Assembly: GCA_026214975.1 (NCBI GenBank)
Contig: CM047810.1
Coordinates: 33,109,255 to 33,173,254 of the forward strand
DNA from: Gentiana macrophylla
Lineage: Eukaryota > Streptophyta > Magnoliopsida > Gentianales > Gentianaceae
Direction of reading: 5' to 3'
Length of the DNA: 64,000 bases
Numbering within the stretch: position 1 is the first letter of the stretch; each line of letters opens with the position of its first letter. Below, one piece after another: positions 22,634 to 33,904 of this stretch. The notes beneath the pieces are model-generated. The model was not told where the DNA came from, made no database searches, and saw only the letters and a program-made list of their open reading frames with translations. The position numbers were made by a program, and so were the translations under genes.

Positions 22634-23251
22634 TGGATGTGCTTTTGTTGAATGTACGCCAAGCGTTATCCTTTCACGTCAGCAAAACAAATACAAGTCC
22701 GCACATATAAGAAATATCAATTTGATGTTTATATATAAAAAAAAAATTTTTTTTTTAGATGGTTTTGCTTTTCACATGTTGGGGGGTTTTAATTTGAATT
22801 GACTAAATAGAGTCTGCGCAGCCCAAAAATTAAACGTGAGAAGGGGGCAATATAGTCATTCAAGAAGATGAAGGTTCCGGCCGCAGATAAAGTTTGGTGT
22901 TATGTCAACTTAGACGGCTGCAAATATAATCCGGCGGCAGCAATATAAATGCATAACAAAACATACATAATGTAAAGCCTACATACATTATCACCGCCTA
23001 TAATTGTAACCCTTCTAACCGGTGCTGTCGGTGGCGGATCCAATAATTTATTCGATGGGTCATCGGAAACTAAAACTATATTTTTTATTCAATTTTATTT
23101 TTTTTCAGTCGTATCACCGACCTTAAATCTACATTTATTTACTACTCCGAAGCCTGGCCTGGCTCATCTAACATCTTGACTAACATCATATGGAGTATAA
23201 AATTATATTGGTTAACAACAAAACTCTATTGTTTTAATATGAAAAATTATA

Positions 23252-23519
23252 CTACCGTCGTTTTCAAATATAAATCATTCTAGATGTTTTTAAACAGATT
23301 AAGGAAATGATTGAATGTCATAAATTTGATGGTTAATATCTAAAATGCCCCTTAACTATCATTAATGCAATGGTTGTAATGAAAAATAGTTGGATTGATA
23401 ATAAATTAAGGGTAAGATAGAGAAAAGAGTAATAAATATTGCATTGGTAATGTAAAATGACTTATATTGTGGGACAAAACAAAAAGTGTAGGATGAATTA
23501 TATTTTGAAACGGATGTAG
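23252..23519. mobile_element. Stowaway MITE 1
   Basis: The ends CTACCGTCGTTTTCAAA and, on the complement, CTACATCCGTTTCAAAA are variants of the Stowaway terminus CTCCCTCCGTTCCAAAA. The element is flanked by TA on both sides (23250-23251, 23520-23521). It is 268 bp and non-coding. Mariner-type transposases move such elements. Confidence 0.82.
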
Positions 23520-23521
23520 TA

Positions 23522-24192
23522 TTTCTGGATCTCAGTAGGGTTACATGACCCATCTTTAATAACATAGATCCGTCCATGAGTGGTGTACACGCAGCCATCA
23601 GAGGCACGTCTTGAGATTCGAAATTTTTTCTTAAAATTAAGTTTTGTTGTTATAAAAATGTAAAAATATCATATGTGCTCCATTGAAAAAAAATTCCTTC
23701 ATTGTCACAATGGGTCTAGCATCACTATTTGAACTATAATAAATCTCATAGTTAGATATGTCAATCATCTTCGATCGGATTAACTTGGTTAACTCAATTT
23801 AATAATTCTAAGAGGCATTGTCCCAACAATAAGTCATGTAGTCTTTAACCCCGAAGTTTCCGGGTAAGAGTTCCAGTAGGAACAAAAAGTGTGTCGTGTA
23901 TATATTTCGTATTCGTAAAAAAAAATAAAAAAAAAAAACCCTTAATAATTCTATGTTTAAAACTTAAATTGGTAAAACTTTAATTCTTTGTATAAGAACT
24001 CAAAACAAAAGACACATCTTATGGTTTTAAAGAAAATGACATGTATTTGAATTTATTAACCGAGTCATGAGTCACATTGTTTATAACAAAAGAGAACTCT
24101 GCTAGATTGGATTCCAAGGGTCTTCTTTCCTGATCATAGCACAAAAAGCAAAACAACTTTCTCCAACACAATTACGTCGTGGGAATTAGGCC
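23522..24192. other. Unassigned DNA between two miniature elements
   Basis: AT-rich with A-rich runs near 23920-23940. No gene is supported. Confidence 0.4.
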
Positions 24193-24201
24193 GTGCAAAA
24201 A

Positions 24202-24354
24202 GGGAGATTATTGTGTGTTGTCTACACACGGTGCGGAGACAACGTGTATGACACACCACACATCACACATCTTCATTCTGTATTAAAATTGTGTGGTTCT
24301 GATTGTTTCACTCGTCATTTCATCTCAAATTCCCTCACCACACAATAACTTCCC
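24202..24354. mobile_element. Mutator-like MITE, copy B, complete
   Basis: The termini GGGAGATTATTGTGTG and, on the complement, GGGAAGTTATTGTGTG match at 14 of 16 bases. They are flanked by perfect 9-bp duplications GTGCAAAAA (24193-24201 and 24355-24363). The length is 153 bp. It shares its core with copies A (4888-5028) and C (62652-62753). The 9-bp duplication indicates Mutator-type mobilisation, but the termini are unlike those of the 3.2-kb element at 19942. Confidence 0.88.
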
Positions 24355-24599
24355 GTGCAAAAAGGGTTATGTATATGGCGAAAAAATAAATTTGGTTATG
24401 TGAATTTTTATTTGTTAATGTTTTTTCTTTAAAAAGATGTGTTAATGTGCATTTTCTTTATATTTAAAAAGATTTTTTTTTTGTACGGATTAGTGTTTTG
24501 ATATTAAAAAAATAGAAAAGGAACACAGGACCTCACAAAATCATTTTGTAAAAATGATTAAACCCTGACTATTAGGGTCTCCATTCTTCTTGCACCACG

Positions 24600-24842
24600 G
24601 GATGAGTAGATATATTAATCAGTTAATCTAGTGACTCAGAGTCATTAGCTTGCTATTATATCAAACAGACTGAAGGAAGTCGTCTCTTTACGTGATTCAA
24701 TCCTCCACACTCTAGAGAGCTGAGTCATTGACTTGTTATTATACCAAAAGACTGAAAGAAAGTCGTCCATTTACGGGATTCGAGCCTCCACTCCAGCTAA
24801 AGGTCCAGCTGTCCGTTTAAGATACTCAAGCCATTTACCATT
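24600..24842 (-). mobile_element. SINE-related sequence with duplicated B-box segment
   Basis: On the minus strand TGGCTTGAGTATCTTAAACGG (A-box-like) is followed by GGCTCGAATCCCGTAAATGG (B-box-like). A second, diverged copy of the B-box segment (GGATTGAATCACGTAAAGAG) lies about 85 bp further on. The wording after the B box resembles the SINE at 27258-27488 (CCCGTAAAGAG). The ends and target duplication are not clear. Confidence 0.45.
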
Positions 24843-25059
24843 AGGACACGTCGTAGGGACAACACAACATCATTTTGTAGCGGTGAAGCCACATGTGCAT
24901 TTGAATAAAAAAAAAAAAAAAATGTGGAATAAAAAAAATTTTTCTGTGGAACAAGAAAAGATAAAAACACATAATTATTTTGAGGAGAATGATGAAATAT
25001 TTTTCTCCCACAATACAACGATGTACAAGAAAACAGATAAAACACATAATTTGAACCAA

Positions 25060-25152
25060 AATTTATTTTTTAATAAGTATTCACCTAAAAAATCCATGTC
25101 CATAAAACAAATTTTATTTTTAATAAGTATTCACCTAAAAAATCCATGTCCA
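25060..25152. repeat. Short tandem duplication, 49-bp unit
   Basis: AATAAGTATTCACCTAAAAA and its surroundings occur twice in direct succession, almost unchanged. Confidence 0.88.
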
Positions 25153-25329
25153 AACGGACCTTTTTCACCTTTTTTTATTTATATTTTTCGTATTTTTTAT
25201 TTCAAGATCAAATATAATCATATTTCTATGAAATTTTTATACCGTGAAACCACTACTTAAACAAGGTTTATTTTTTTTTTTTTTATTTTTTTTTAGGGGA
25301 AACAAGAGTTAACTCAGTTTAATTTATTT

Positions 25330-25830
25330 TTCTTTTGAAGTTGAACTCTACATTTCATTCTTGTAGTTCACTATGATAATAGCTCACTCTCGTAATTTCC
25401 CCCAATCCCATAAAAAAATTAAATTCACTTTAATCCTACTGAAATTTTAATTTCACTTCAACCCCGCAGAAACTTCAAGTCCACTTTGTAGTTCACTGTG
25501 ATCATCATAACAAACATTTAGTTCACTTTTTAGTTCTTTCTAATCTCATTGAAATTCTGAATTCACTCTAAGCCCACTAAAACTCTAAGTTCACTTTAAT
25601 CCGTCTGCAACTCTAAGTGATCACACTTGTATATCAATATAATACTACTCAAACCCTTAGTTTACTCTAATCCCACTAAAACCTTAAGTTCAATCTCATC
25701 GAAGCTGAAAAGTTCATTGTGATAATACTCGAACTTTTAGTTTATTCTTGTAGTTCTCTCTAATCCCACAAAAATTCTTAGATTGCTAGAATCTCTTAGA
25801 AAGTTTAGGTTCATTCTAATCACGCTGAAT
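25330..25830. repeat. Degenerate minisatellite-like region
   Basis: Variants of AGTTCACTTTAATCCCACTG and AAACTCTAAGTTCAC recur with irregular spacing of about 30-45 bp over 500 bp. No open frame is conserved. It appears to be an old tandem array. Confidence 0.6.
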
Positions 25831-26350
25831 TGCATAAATATGAGTTCAATTGATAACTTTTCTTATAATAAGATGGATAAATTTTGGTGTCAAAGTTATA
25901 GCATTTCTCTCCGGGGCTTTAAGGCCGCGTTATGGTTTTCCTTATGGCATGGGGCCAGCTCTGGGTGTGATGCATCTAACTCACCCATACATACCTCTAC
26001 TGTGTGTGGGTGAGTGAAAAATAATTAATCACAATACGGCTTGCCACTTGGTATCATTCTCAAATACATGTTGCACCATAATTCATCTTCTAACGAGGAT
26101 CCTTATTCGTCTTCCACTTGGTCTTTAGTCCATTTTATGAATTTATGATAGCACCATTAATTTCACAACAAATGATTGTTAAGAAAAATAAGCATTGACA
26201 CATTTTACATCATTAATTGTAGTAGTCCATACGACTAAAATTATAAGTTTTTTATAAAGCCAAAATATAAATTTATTTTGAGTTTTCACAGTTTAAGAAA
26301 ATATATTATTAAATTGAAGAACAAAAGTCTAAAATAATTTCGACTCTTAT
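25831..26350. other. Unassigned AT-rich DNA
   Basis: No gene or terminal repeat is recognised. The short 76-codon frame at 25783-26013 has no motif. Confidence 0.4.
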
Positions 26351-26352
26351 TA

Positions 26353-26627
26353 CTCTATGTGTTTCACAATAACTAGGGAAATTGTAAAAAATATACAGAT
26401 TAAGAAAGTAATTAATTGTGTTGACTTTGATTTTATAAAGACTATATTACTCTTATGAAAAATGGAGTAAATAATACTTGTGCATTTAAGATAGTATGTA
26501 AAAAATAAATAAAAAGATGGGTAAAAAAAGAAAGGTGCATTAAATTTTGTATTAAATTTTGTTCTACCTCATTTATTTTTAAACAAAACTTTTTGATAAA
26601 TGTCTCAATATTTTGGAACGGAGGGAG
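26353..26627. mobile_element. Stowaway MITE 2
   Basis: The right end complement reads CTCCCTCCGTTCCAAAATAT and the left end CTCTATGTGTTTCACAATAA. TA flanks both sides. About 275 bp, non-coding. Confidence 0.82.
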
Positions 26628-26763
26628 TAATGCATAACGCTAAAACACCGAAAGGTTGTCGAATTGATAGTAAATGGAGGTTAAGAAAATGTTTTAAACC
26701 AATTTACGTAACTAGACAAAACAAAGAAAATAAACTTATATTTCGGAACAAAAGTTATACATA

Positions 26764-27220
26764 TTCCCTCCGTTCCAAAATAACTGATACATTTGTAAAA
26801 AACACGCATATTAGAGATGTGAGTTAAAGCTCCGTTTGTTTTGGGTTGGAGTTTTTTTATATTTTAGTGGATAATAAAATATGATAAAAATAATTGAAGT
26901 AATAATTAGAAAGTTAAAATATTTTTTTGTAGTTGATGAATTGAACGGTGAGAGAATTGTAATAAATGATTGGTGATATGACATATAAAAAAAAAAAAAA
27001 AAAACTCCAACCCAAAACACCCAAAACAAACAATGCCAAAATGATTAAAAAACATTTAGTCAATAATTAATGCAATGTTGTATTAATTCTATCAGCTCCT
27101 CAATAACTAAGGGCAGATATAGAAAAATATAATAACTATTGTATTAAATATATAATTGTCTTAGTTATTTTAAGATAAATCATTTTATCAATTACCTCAA
27201 TTATTTCGGAACGGATAGAG
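26764..27220. mobile_element. Stowaway MITE 3 with nested element
   Basis: The left end TTCCCTCCGTTCCAAAATAA and the right-end complement CTCTATCCGTTCCGAAATAA are bounded by TA (26762-26763, 27221-27222). Its length exceeds the family norm because a second inverted-repeat element sits inside at about 26828-27037. Confidence 0.8.
26828..27037. mobile_element. Nested Tourist/Harbinger-like MITE
   Basis: The left arm contains GTTTGTTTTGGGTTGGAGTT and the right-arm complement contains GTTTGTTTTGGGTGTTTTGG then GTTGGAGTT. The target duplication is unclear (TAA on the left, AAA on the right). It is about 210 bp, ends in an A-rich run and lies wholly inside Stowaway 3, so it is the younger insertion. 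Confidence 0.55.
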
Positions 27221-27257
27221 TAAAAGACAAAGGGATTAATTAATATGGATCCTTCCA

Positions 27258-27488
27258 AAAAACGGTTAAACTTCTAACCATGGGATAGTGAATTTCGATC
27301 CCACATTTATGAATGTGAGGAGAGATTAATCGAATAACATAGAATTTGTCGAGAACTGCTTCTCATCATGGCTGAAAGGTGTTATCGATAAATCAATCTC
27401 TTTACGGGAATCGAACCACTGACCTCCAGCTTAGAGTCCAATCGTCATTATAACATCCCGTTCCTTACCACTCAGCCATATCCAGAGG
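27258..27488 (-). mobile_element. tRNA-derived SINE with 19-bp target duplication
   Basis: On the minus strand the head reads GGATATGGCTGAGTGGTAAG (A box) and then GGTTCGATTCCCGTAAAGAG (B box), an internal polymerase III promoter of tRNA type. The body is about 140 bp and ends in a T-stretch. Perfect 19-bp direct repeats ATTAATATGGATCCTTCCA flank it (27239-27257 and 27489-27507), as expected for target-primed insertion. It sits about 150 bp upstream of the HIPP gene's TATA box and could affect that promoter. Confidence 0.85.
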
Positions 27489-27633
27489 ATTAATATGGAT
27501 CCTTCCATTTTTCTTTTTTAAGGGGTTACTCAATAGTTTTATATTACCCGTGCCTCATATAACAAAGATGAGCTCATCAAAGGCAACTAATATTCAACTA
27601 ATCAATTTCCATTTTCCTCCTTCGAGTCGCTCC

Positions 27634-27640
27634 TATATAT
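27634..27640 (+). promoter_or_regulatory. TATA box of the HIPP gene
   Basis: TATATAT in the context CTCCTATATATCTCC lies 142 bp before the start codon, followed by a pyrimidine-rich leader without a nearer TATA candidate. The position suits a transcription start near 27665 and a 5' leader of about 115 bases. Confidence 0.5.
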
Positions 27641-27781
27641 CTCCACCGCTTGCCTCCCTTTTCCACCTTCAATTCAAACTTCGAAACCAACCCCCTCCCC
27701 TTACAACCCCATTCCTACCCAAACCAAACATTCTTATCTCTTACGCACGATACAATCTCCCAACCCAAAACAAGTCACCAA

Positions 27782-29751
27782 ATGGGTGAGGTATAACTAC
27801 CTATTCACTTTTTTTCTTCTTTTTCTTCAATCAAATCTATAATTGGATCTTTATTTGTTTCTGTTTCAATCGTATTAAGTACTGATCTTCTACATTTATG
27901 CTGTTGTTTTGAATCAGAAAAGTGATAAGAAGAATAAAGGAGAAAAGAAAGGCGGAGATGCCAAGAATGGAGAAGAGAAGAAGTCTGCTGCTGCTGCCGC
28001 CGTGGAAGGCGGTGGCGGCGGCAAGGATGACGTCCAAACAACCATCGTTTTGATGACGGACTTGCATTGTGAAGGCTGTGCCAAGAAAATTAAACGTTCC
28101 ATTCGTAATTACGATGGTATTTAAATTCCTTAATAAAAAATAAAATTGCTTCTTCTTTCTTCTGGCTTCATTTTTTTTTTTTTTCTTTTCTTTTCTCATC
28201 CAACTCAGTTGATTGCGTAACGCTGCCGGCGAAGCAAATAAAGCAAATATTTTGTCATTTTCTGTACTGTACACTCAGATTGAGACATGCCAGCCAACCT
28301 CCGGTCTCCGTCGACTATAATAATAAATAATAATGTATTTAAATTAATTAGATGTAAATCTAAAATAATAATAATGTATATTATATATCATTGTTGTGTG
28401 TAACACAACCCTTGTGCCGGTATCATAACCCCACCAATTAAATTTCATGACCAATATATATATATATATATATATAAATGGTTTACATATTTCTATTCAA
28501 TATAAATCTTTTTATATAATAAAAACTTAAAAATAGATAATTCATTCAATAGCACACTCTATTTTTTCGTTGTTCCCCTGGGTCGAATTGGTAAGAAATG
28601 AAAGAAATATAAAAACACAAGACAGAACACAGTCGGTAGGAGTTTTAATTATCAGGGTGGTGGTTTATACGTTCTATACTATCAAGTTGTCAATCTTTAA
28701 TTTGAAATTGTAATTTTTTTTTTTCAACGGGATAAGATGTACACTTATATTATTTTTTACTTTATTAAAGTAGCGGTATTATTATTATTTTTTTAATGAT
28801 TAACTTATACGTCTGTTTGGTGGATGATGATGTTCAGGTGTGGAAGATGTCAAAACAAACTGTGACACCAATAAGGTGACAGTGATTGGAAATGTTGATC
28901 CTAATTGGCTTCGAGAGAAAGTCGAGGAAAGATTCAAGAAGAAGGTGGAATTGGTCTCCCCTCAGCCCAAGAAGGGCGGAGATGACGGCGGCAACACCGG
29001 CGGCGGCGGTGGTGATAAAAAGTCCGACGAGAAATCCACGGCCAATAAATCCGATGACAAAAAGAAAGATGAAGGGAAGAAGAAAGATGAGGAGAAGAAA
29101 CCAAAAGAGAAAGAGGTACAGTAACCCTTTCTGAATTTCTTTCTCCGGACTGGCCTGATTAATCCGGATTTCGGTTCAGATTTTTTTAATTTTTTTAATA
29201 ATATTTTCTCTCTTTCATCTAATCTAATTTTTCTGAAATTTTGGTGCTTTGATTTTTCTTCAGCGTCAAGTCAATACAGCGGTCCTAAAGATTCCTTTGC
29301 ACTGTGATGGATGTGCCCATAAGATCAAACGAGTCATTAAAAAAATTGACGGTAAGTATATAGTTATTTGACTTGAAACAAAAATATTACTTAAATTTTC
29401 AAAAAAAATATTGTTGAGAATATTGTCAAACTTAATTTTAGTTTCTTTGAAGATGTTAATTCTTATTTTGACTATTAATATTTTTTTTACTTTAAATCAA
29501 CAGGGGTAGAAAGTGTGTCAATAGAATCAGAAAAGGACTTAGTAATGGTGAAAGGAACGATGGACGTGAAGGATCTACCATCTTACCTAGAGCAAAAACT
29601 GAGAAGAAAGGTCGATATCGTTCCGGCGAAAAAAGACGACGGCAGCGGCGGAGGCGATAAAAAAGGAAAAGAAGGTGGTGGTGGCGGCGGTGATAAGAAA
29701 GAGAAAGAAACCGAATCAAAGGCAAAGATAAAACCGAAGCAACAAAGGTAG
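27782..29751 (+). CDS. HIPP: Heavy-metal-associated isoprenylated plant protein (HIPP), frameshifted near its end
   Basis: HIPPs are plant metallochaperone-like proteins that bind metal through HMA domains and are prenylated at a C-terminal CaaX box. I infer five exons with GT-AG junctions and consistent phase: 27782-27790, 27918-28116, 28838-29115, 29264-29351 and 29504 onward. The first exon encodes only Met-Gly-Glu, typical of this family. HMA 1 has [11 protein letters not shown] (exon 2) and HMA 2 has [11 protein letters not shown] (exon 4). Lys/Gly-rich linkers separate them. Reading on, a stop is reached at 29749-29751, giving about 273 residues. The expected Gly/Tyr/Pro-rich tail is open in another frame (29763-30113), so one base seems lost near 29718-29723. 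The gene is therefore either a late-truncated allele or a sequencing error. Confidence 0.9.
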
Positions 29752-30113
29752 AATTAAACAAAATGGAATCCAGAGGTTATAGTGCACCATATACCTATTA
29801 TGGAGTACCGATGATGAACAATTATGGAAACCATGATTACGGTGTGTCTGCGAGCGCAATGTACAACTCGGATAGAGGAGTATCGATGAACACTTACGGA
29901 AATCAATATTACGGTACGCCGCCTGCAAACGTAATGTACAACTCAGATTATGGTGGTGCCAGTACAAGTTACGTAAGGGAGTATGATCATCAATATCAGC
30001 CATATTACCACCAACAGTCGCACGCTCCACCTCCACCGCCGCCGCCGACGTACTTGTCCTCTAACCATGAAATGTTTAGCGACGAAAATCCCAATGCTTG
30101 CTCCGTCATGTGA
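29752..30113 (+). pseudogene. Displaced HIPP tail with CaaX box
   Basis: The open frame reads a Tyr/Gly/Asn-rich segment, a run of prolines (APPPPPPP) and the ending FSDENPNACSVM. CSVM is a prenylation signal and this ending is characteristic of HIPPs. It is in the -1/+2 frame relative to exon 5; the same frame upstream reads [13 protein letters not shown], as in intact relatives. If the shift is real the truncated protein cannot be prenylated. Confidence 0.85.
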
Positions 30114-31250
30114 AAACGACTCCTCCCAAACCCGAGAAGAGTTATGATGCATGAGTTATTAACGAGGTATATCAAGTGGATGGTTGTGATACATCCACCT
30201 CACATATACACGCCTCTATCGTGTGAAAATAGACGACATTGATGCATCTTATCGATCCAGTCGATATAACTCTATTGATAACTGATGAATCATAACTTTT
30301 CTACCCAAACCCCACCCCGGTTTTTTAATACTATAGACAGAGAATGAGAATTAAAGTGAAATGTAAATATATATCTATATATATCAGGGAATAAATTAGA
30401 TTTTAAGAAATTTAAATAATATATATGATGGACAAACAAGTTTTCATGTAGGATAAGCCAGTAGTAGAATTGGAGAAATTTAATCCACCGACCTGGTTGA
30501 TTTTAGCTACTAGTTTATTTGTGGTAATTTTGAGTTAATTGGTCGATGTACTTGATCTTGCTTCCCTTATTATTTTATTCACATAATATAATAATAATGT
30601 ATAAGATAATAACTCAACGGTGTCAAACAACCCAAGTGGCTTCTTTGTATATGTCCTAATGTGTATTTGACAAATATAAATAGTCCGTCACGTTTACGAT
30701 AATTATAACTAACTAGTGGAGGCACACTTGGCGACGCGGTGTGGCCTCATTTTCGACAAAAGATGAGGCGGGCACTGGCATGATGTCAGGTGTGGCCTCA
30801 TTTTCGCTGAAAGATGGGGCGTACATGGCGTTCGTTAGTTTAGTGACGAATCAACAAACTTTGATGAGCCTACATAACATGATTTTATACATATCAAAAA
30901 CCATATAACCCGAATTCAAACATTCAGCAGTGTCTTAATTTGGAAAATGAAAAAAAAAAAAACAACAACAACAACAACACCACCACCACAAAATAAGGGA
31001 ATCAGCGATTTCTACCACCTCCTCCGAGCTTGGGGTCATTTTTGTGTTCCGCCCTTTGAGAGATTCCCCTTGGCAGATTTTTGGGACTTGGTTACTACCT
31101 CTGATTTGCTTTCTTTTCATCTTTTGTCTTCTTATCCTCTCCTTAATTTCTCTGTCCATAACATTTTGTATAGCTTATCAGACATAGTACTTGTCAATAT
31201 AAAGACAAAGTAACACCAAATTAAAACTCTAAAACAAAGCATCCACGCTG
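30114..31250. other. HIPP 3' flank and intergenic DNA
   Basis: An AATAAA-like signal (GGAATAAATTAG) near 30390 could end the HIPP transcript. At 30735-30830 the phrase GTGTGGCCTCATTTTCG occurs twice. An (A)n(CAA)n(CCA)n run lies at 30950-30990. No gene is supported. Confidence 0.4.
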
Positions 31251-32861
31251 TAGATTTGCGAAATAAATGTTATTCAGCACATACGATGTATTCAATAAGC
31301 AGCCGTTAAAGCACAGAAATCTAACCCTAGCTCAGCCACCCTTGCAACATCTGTCACCCCAAGTTTCTCAGTTCTTTTATTTTTGATAACCTCTAAAGTT
31401 GAACCGACAATAGACCTGGAATAAGAGTATGCAGAAAAAGAGAACCTACCAGAAGTTTTCAGTGACATGTCAGCTAGCTCTCCTGTTATCCACAAGATCA
31501 CCGGATTTCTTGTGGTTTGGAAAAAAGGAAAAAAGGCAACATAAAATATAACACATCATCAGGCCAATGTGGATAAAGTAAGATAAAACAGTATGATTCC
31601 ATCTAGTTTATCAAGGAAGTTCTGAGAAAAAGTGAGGGAAAATTATATTATACCAGAAGAGGAAGGGTCAAGAAACTCCATATAGCATATAGGCGACAAT
31701 GCAAAAGAGAACCTGGACCAAATGATAAGCAGAAAGAGGAGATTATTATAGATTTGATATATATATTAATATAAAGAAAAGAACACTTAGAAGTCTAAGT
31801 TCTCTCGTACAGGCTGAATGATGTGAGCCCAAGCATTGAAATGAACGACAGTGCAGCAACGCTGGAAATAATAAATCTTAGCATTTCTAAGAGAAGAACT
31901 TCCGTAATTAGGCTTCACAAATGTTAATTACGGTTAATTGTGCAAATGTTATATTGTCAATTCAGATACTCCGTGAGACATAATATGCATACTATTACTG
32001 TATAAGAAAATTCCACAAAGGTTCAGCTCGACTGCTGTGCGGTGTAACAAAGCCACGCATAACCCCTGCGGGGCGCCGGATTGCGGACTAATGAACTTGA
32101 CATAGGAAGAGCAAAATACAGTACGATTACAAGACAATTTAGCGTACACATCGAGAAGGCTACTATCTACGACCAGGTGCAATTTTGAATAGCCACGTCA
32201 ATGGGAATCTGGAAACGAATGTGAAAACACTAAATACAAGTCTAGGACACTATAAACTATGAAATATCAACTAAGACAAAGAAAATCTACCTCACAATCT
32301 TTCGGATGATCAAGAAACATCAGTAACGAACTGAGAATGAACGGCAAGAGGATCCTGGTACCTCCTCAGCTCCCACTTCCCACTTCTTCAATAGTTTCCA
32401 AGCTGTTTTGGATTTCATGTTTATTTGGTTCAATTATTCTCTCCTTCACTGAATTGCTCCTTCTCCTACCAAAGTTTTTAGGCATTAATAAAAATCATAT
32501 ACACACTCTGTCAATAAACATTTGATTAAGCAAAAAAGATGAAAAAATGCAAGCACCGAGATTTTCTTACTTAGAATCATTCTCAAGAAGCACATCAAGC
32601 AACTTTAGATGATCTTTTTTGTTCATGAAGTCATCATGTCCCTACTCATAAAAATCACCAACAGGGCGGCACCTTACCATTAGGCCAACTCTAATTTGAA
32701 TTATGAAAGTACAATCACCTTACCCTATCGATTTTACCCTCATCAAGCTCTGTCTCTGCCTCCCCCAATCTGCAATTTACCCTTAGCAAAAATTACAGAT
32801 TTTAAATATACAAAGGCTAAAAAGGATATTTTGGTGGATCTAGAGGACGTGGTAATAATTA

Positions 32862-33080
32862 TACTGTAGACTTAAACTACATAAACATTATCCAATCCTT
32901 TTATTATAAGGCACAATAAACCAGTGGAGAATATGCAATCTAACCTAATAATACTGTAGACTTAAACTACATAAACATTATCCAATCCTTTTATTATAAG
33001 GCACAATAAACCAGTGGAGAATATGCAATCTAACCTAACAATAAACCAGTGGAGAATATGCAATCTAACCTAATAATACT
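32862..33080. repeat. Tandem duplication, 90-bp unit
   Basis: The unit beginning TACTGTAGACTTAAACTAC is repeated exactly at an offset of 90 bp. It is followed by a partial third copy (CAATAAACCAGTGGAGAATA). The identity suggests a recent event in an intron of the putative minus-strand unit. Confidence 0.93.
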
Positions 33081-33904
33081 ATATACGTTCCTTAATGTAG
33101 AACTCTTTCATTCTTATCAGTTGAAAGAAACAATACTCTGCAAATGAAACATCAGTGTTCTTTCACTTTACACACGAAAACCTTTTTACAGTGGTGAATT
33201 ATTTTCTTCTTATTTCATGATGTAGATGAAGGATTGATTACTTAATTACGAATTTATAAAAGTTCTACCTGAAAACTTGCATCAGTATAGTAGAAAATAT
33301 TGAATCATTTCCTCAAGTAGACTTGTTTGCTGCGTGCAATTCTGATTATGAGTATTCCAATAGGCATTAACATTCCCGTCAAGTCCACAAGAGAATGCCA
33401 TGAACATCAATTTCAACATCTTTTTTAGTTGCTCTCTACACAATTGCATTTATATCAAGTAATTGGAAGTAGAATTTCCAAAAGAACAAGATATATACAC
33501 AACTTAATTACCTGTTGCTTGAGGGATTTATGATTACCCACTTGTCACTTTTCCTGGGATAACATCCAACAAATATACCCATTGCAAAACGAAAAGGTAA
33601 AAAATTTGCAGAAATGAGCAACCGGAGAGAAGGGTATAGTAGGTAATGCTTTAAGAAATAAGAGCAAATATGATAGAATGAACGCAAAATTACCCCGACG
33701 CTAAGGCACCAATTTAATTGGGTTCAGCCTAGAACGACCACTTGACCTAATGACAACAGTGTTTGCTAGATGCAAGAGTACAGGATCACCAGGAGGTCCT
33801 TTTTACGGTCCATGAGTAGTCTGCCCATCTTCTCACCTTTCTGATTCAAAAGAGCATCATCAATAGAGAAGATTAATACATAATAATTATGATAGAAACA
33901 AAAA

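Larger units (their letters stand above)
19942..23168. mobile_element. Non-autonomous Mutator-like element, 3.2 kb
   Basis: The termini start GACGAGCCAGGCCAGGCTTC on the left and GATGAGCCAGGCCAGGCTTC on the complement of the right, 22 bases with one mismatch. They are flanked by perfect 9-bp direct repeats TAACATCTT (19933-19941 and 23169-23177). A 9-bp duplication with long GC-rich termini starting in G is the Mutator pattern. Inside are AT microsatellites, a duplicated 47-bp phrase (20803 and 20940) and a tandem duplication of about 425 bp. No transposase frame is present and I recognise no captured gene. Confidence 0.82.

Noticed and set aside
25440..25760. CRISPR-like array of regularly spaced repeats
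   Set aside because: Repeats are degenerate, spacing is irregular, and the sequence is plant nuclear DNA; an old minisatellite explains it.
27400..27490. tRNA gene on the minus strand
   Set aside because: A and B boxes are present, but the sequence does not close into a cloverleaf and sits at the head of a SINE flanked by a 19-bp duplication.
27550..27789. 79-codon frame overlapping the HIPP start
   Set aside because: It lies in the 5' leader in another frame and ends within the HIPP first exon. The HIPP start at 27782 fits the family N-terminus Met-Gly-Glu.
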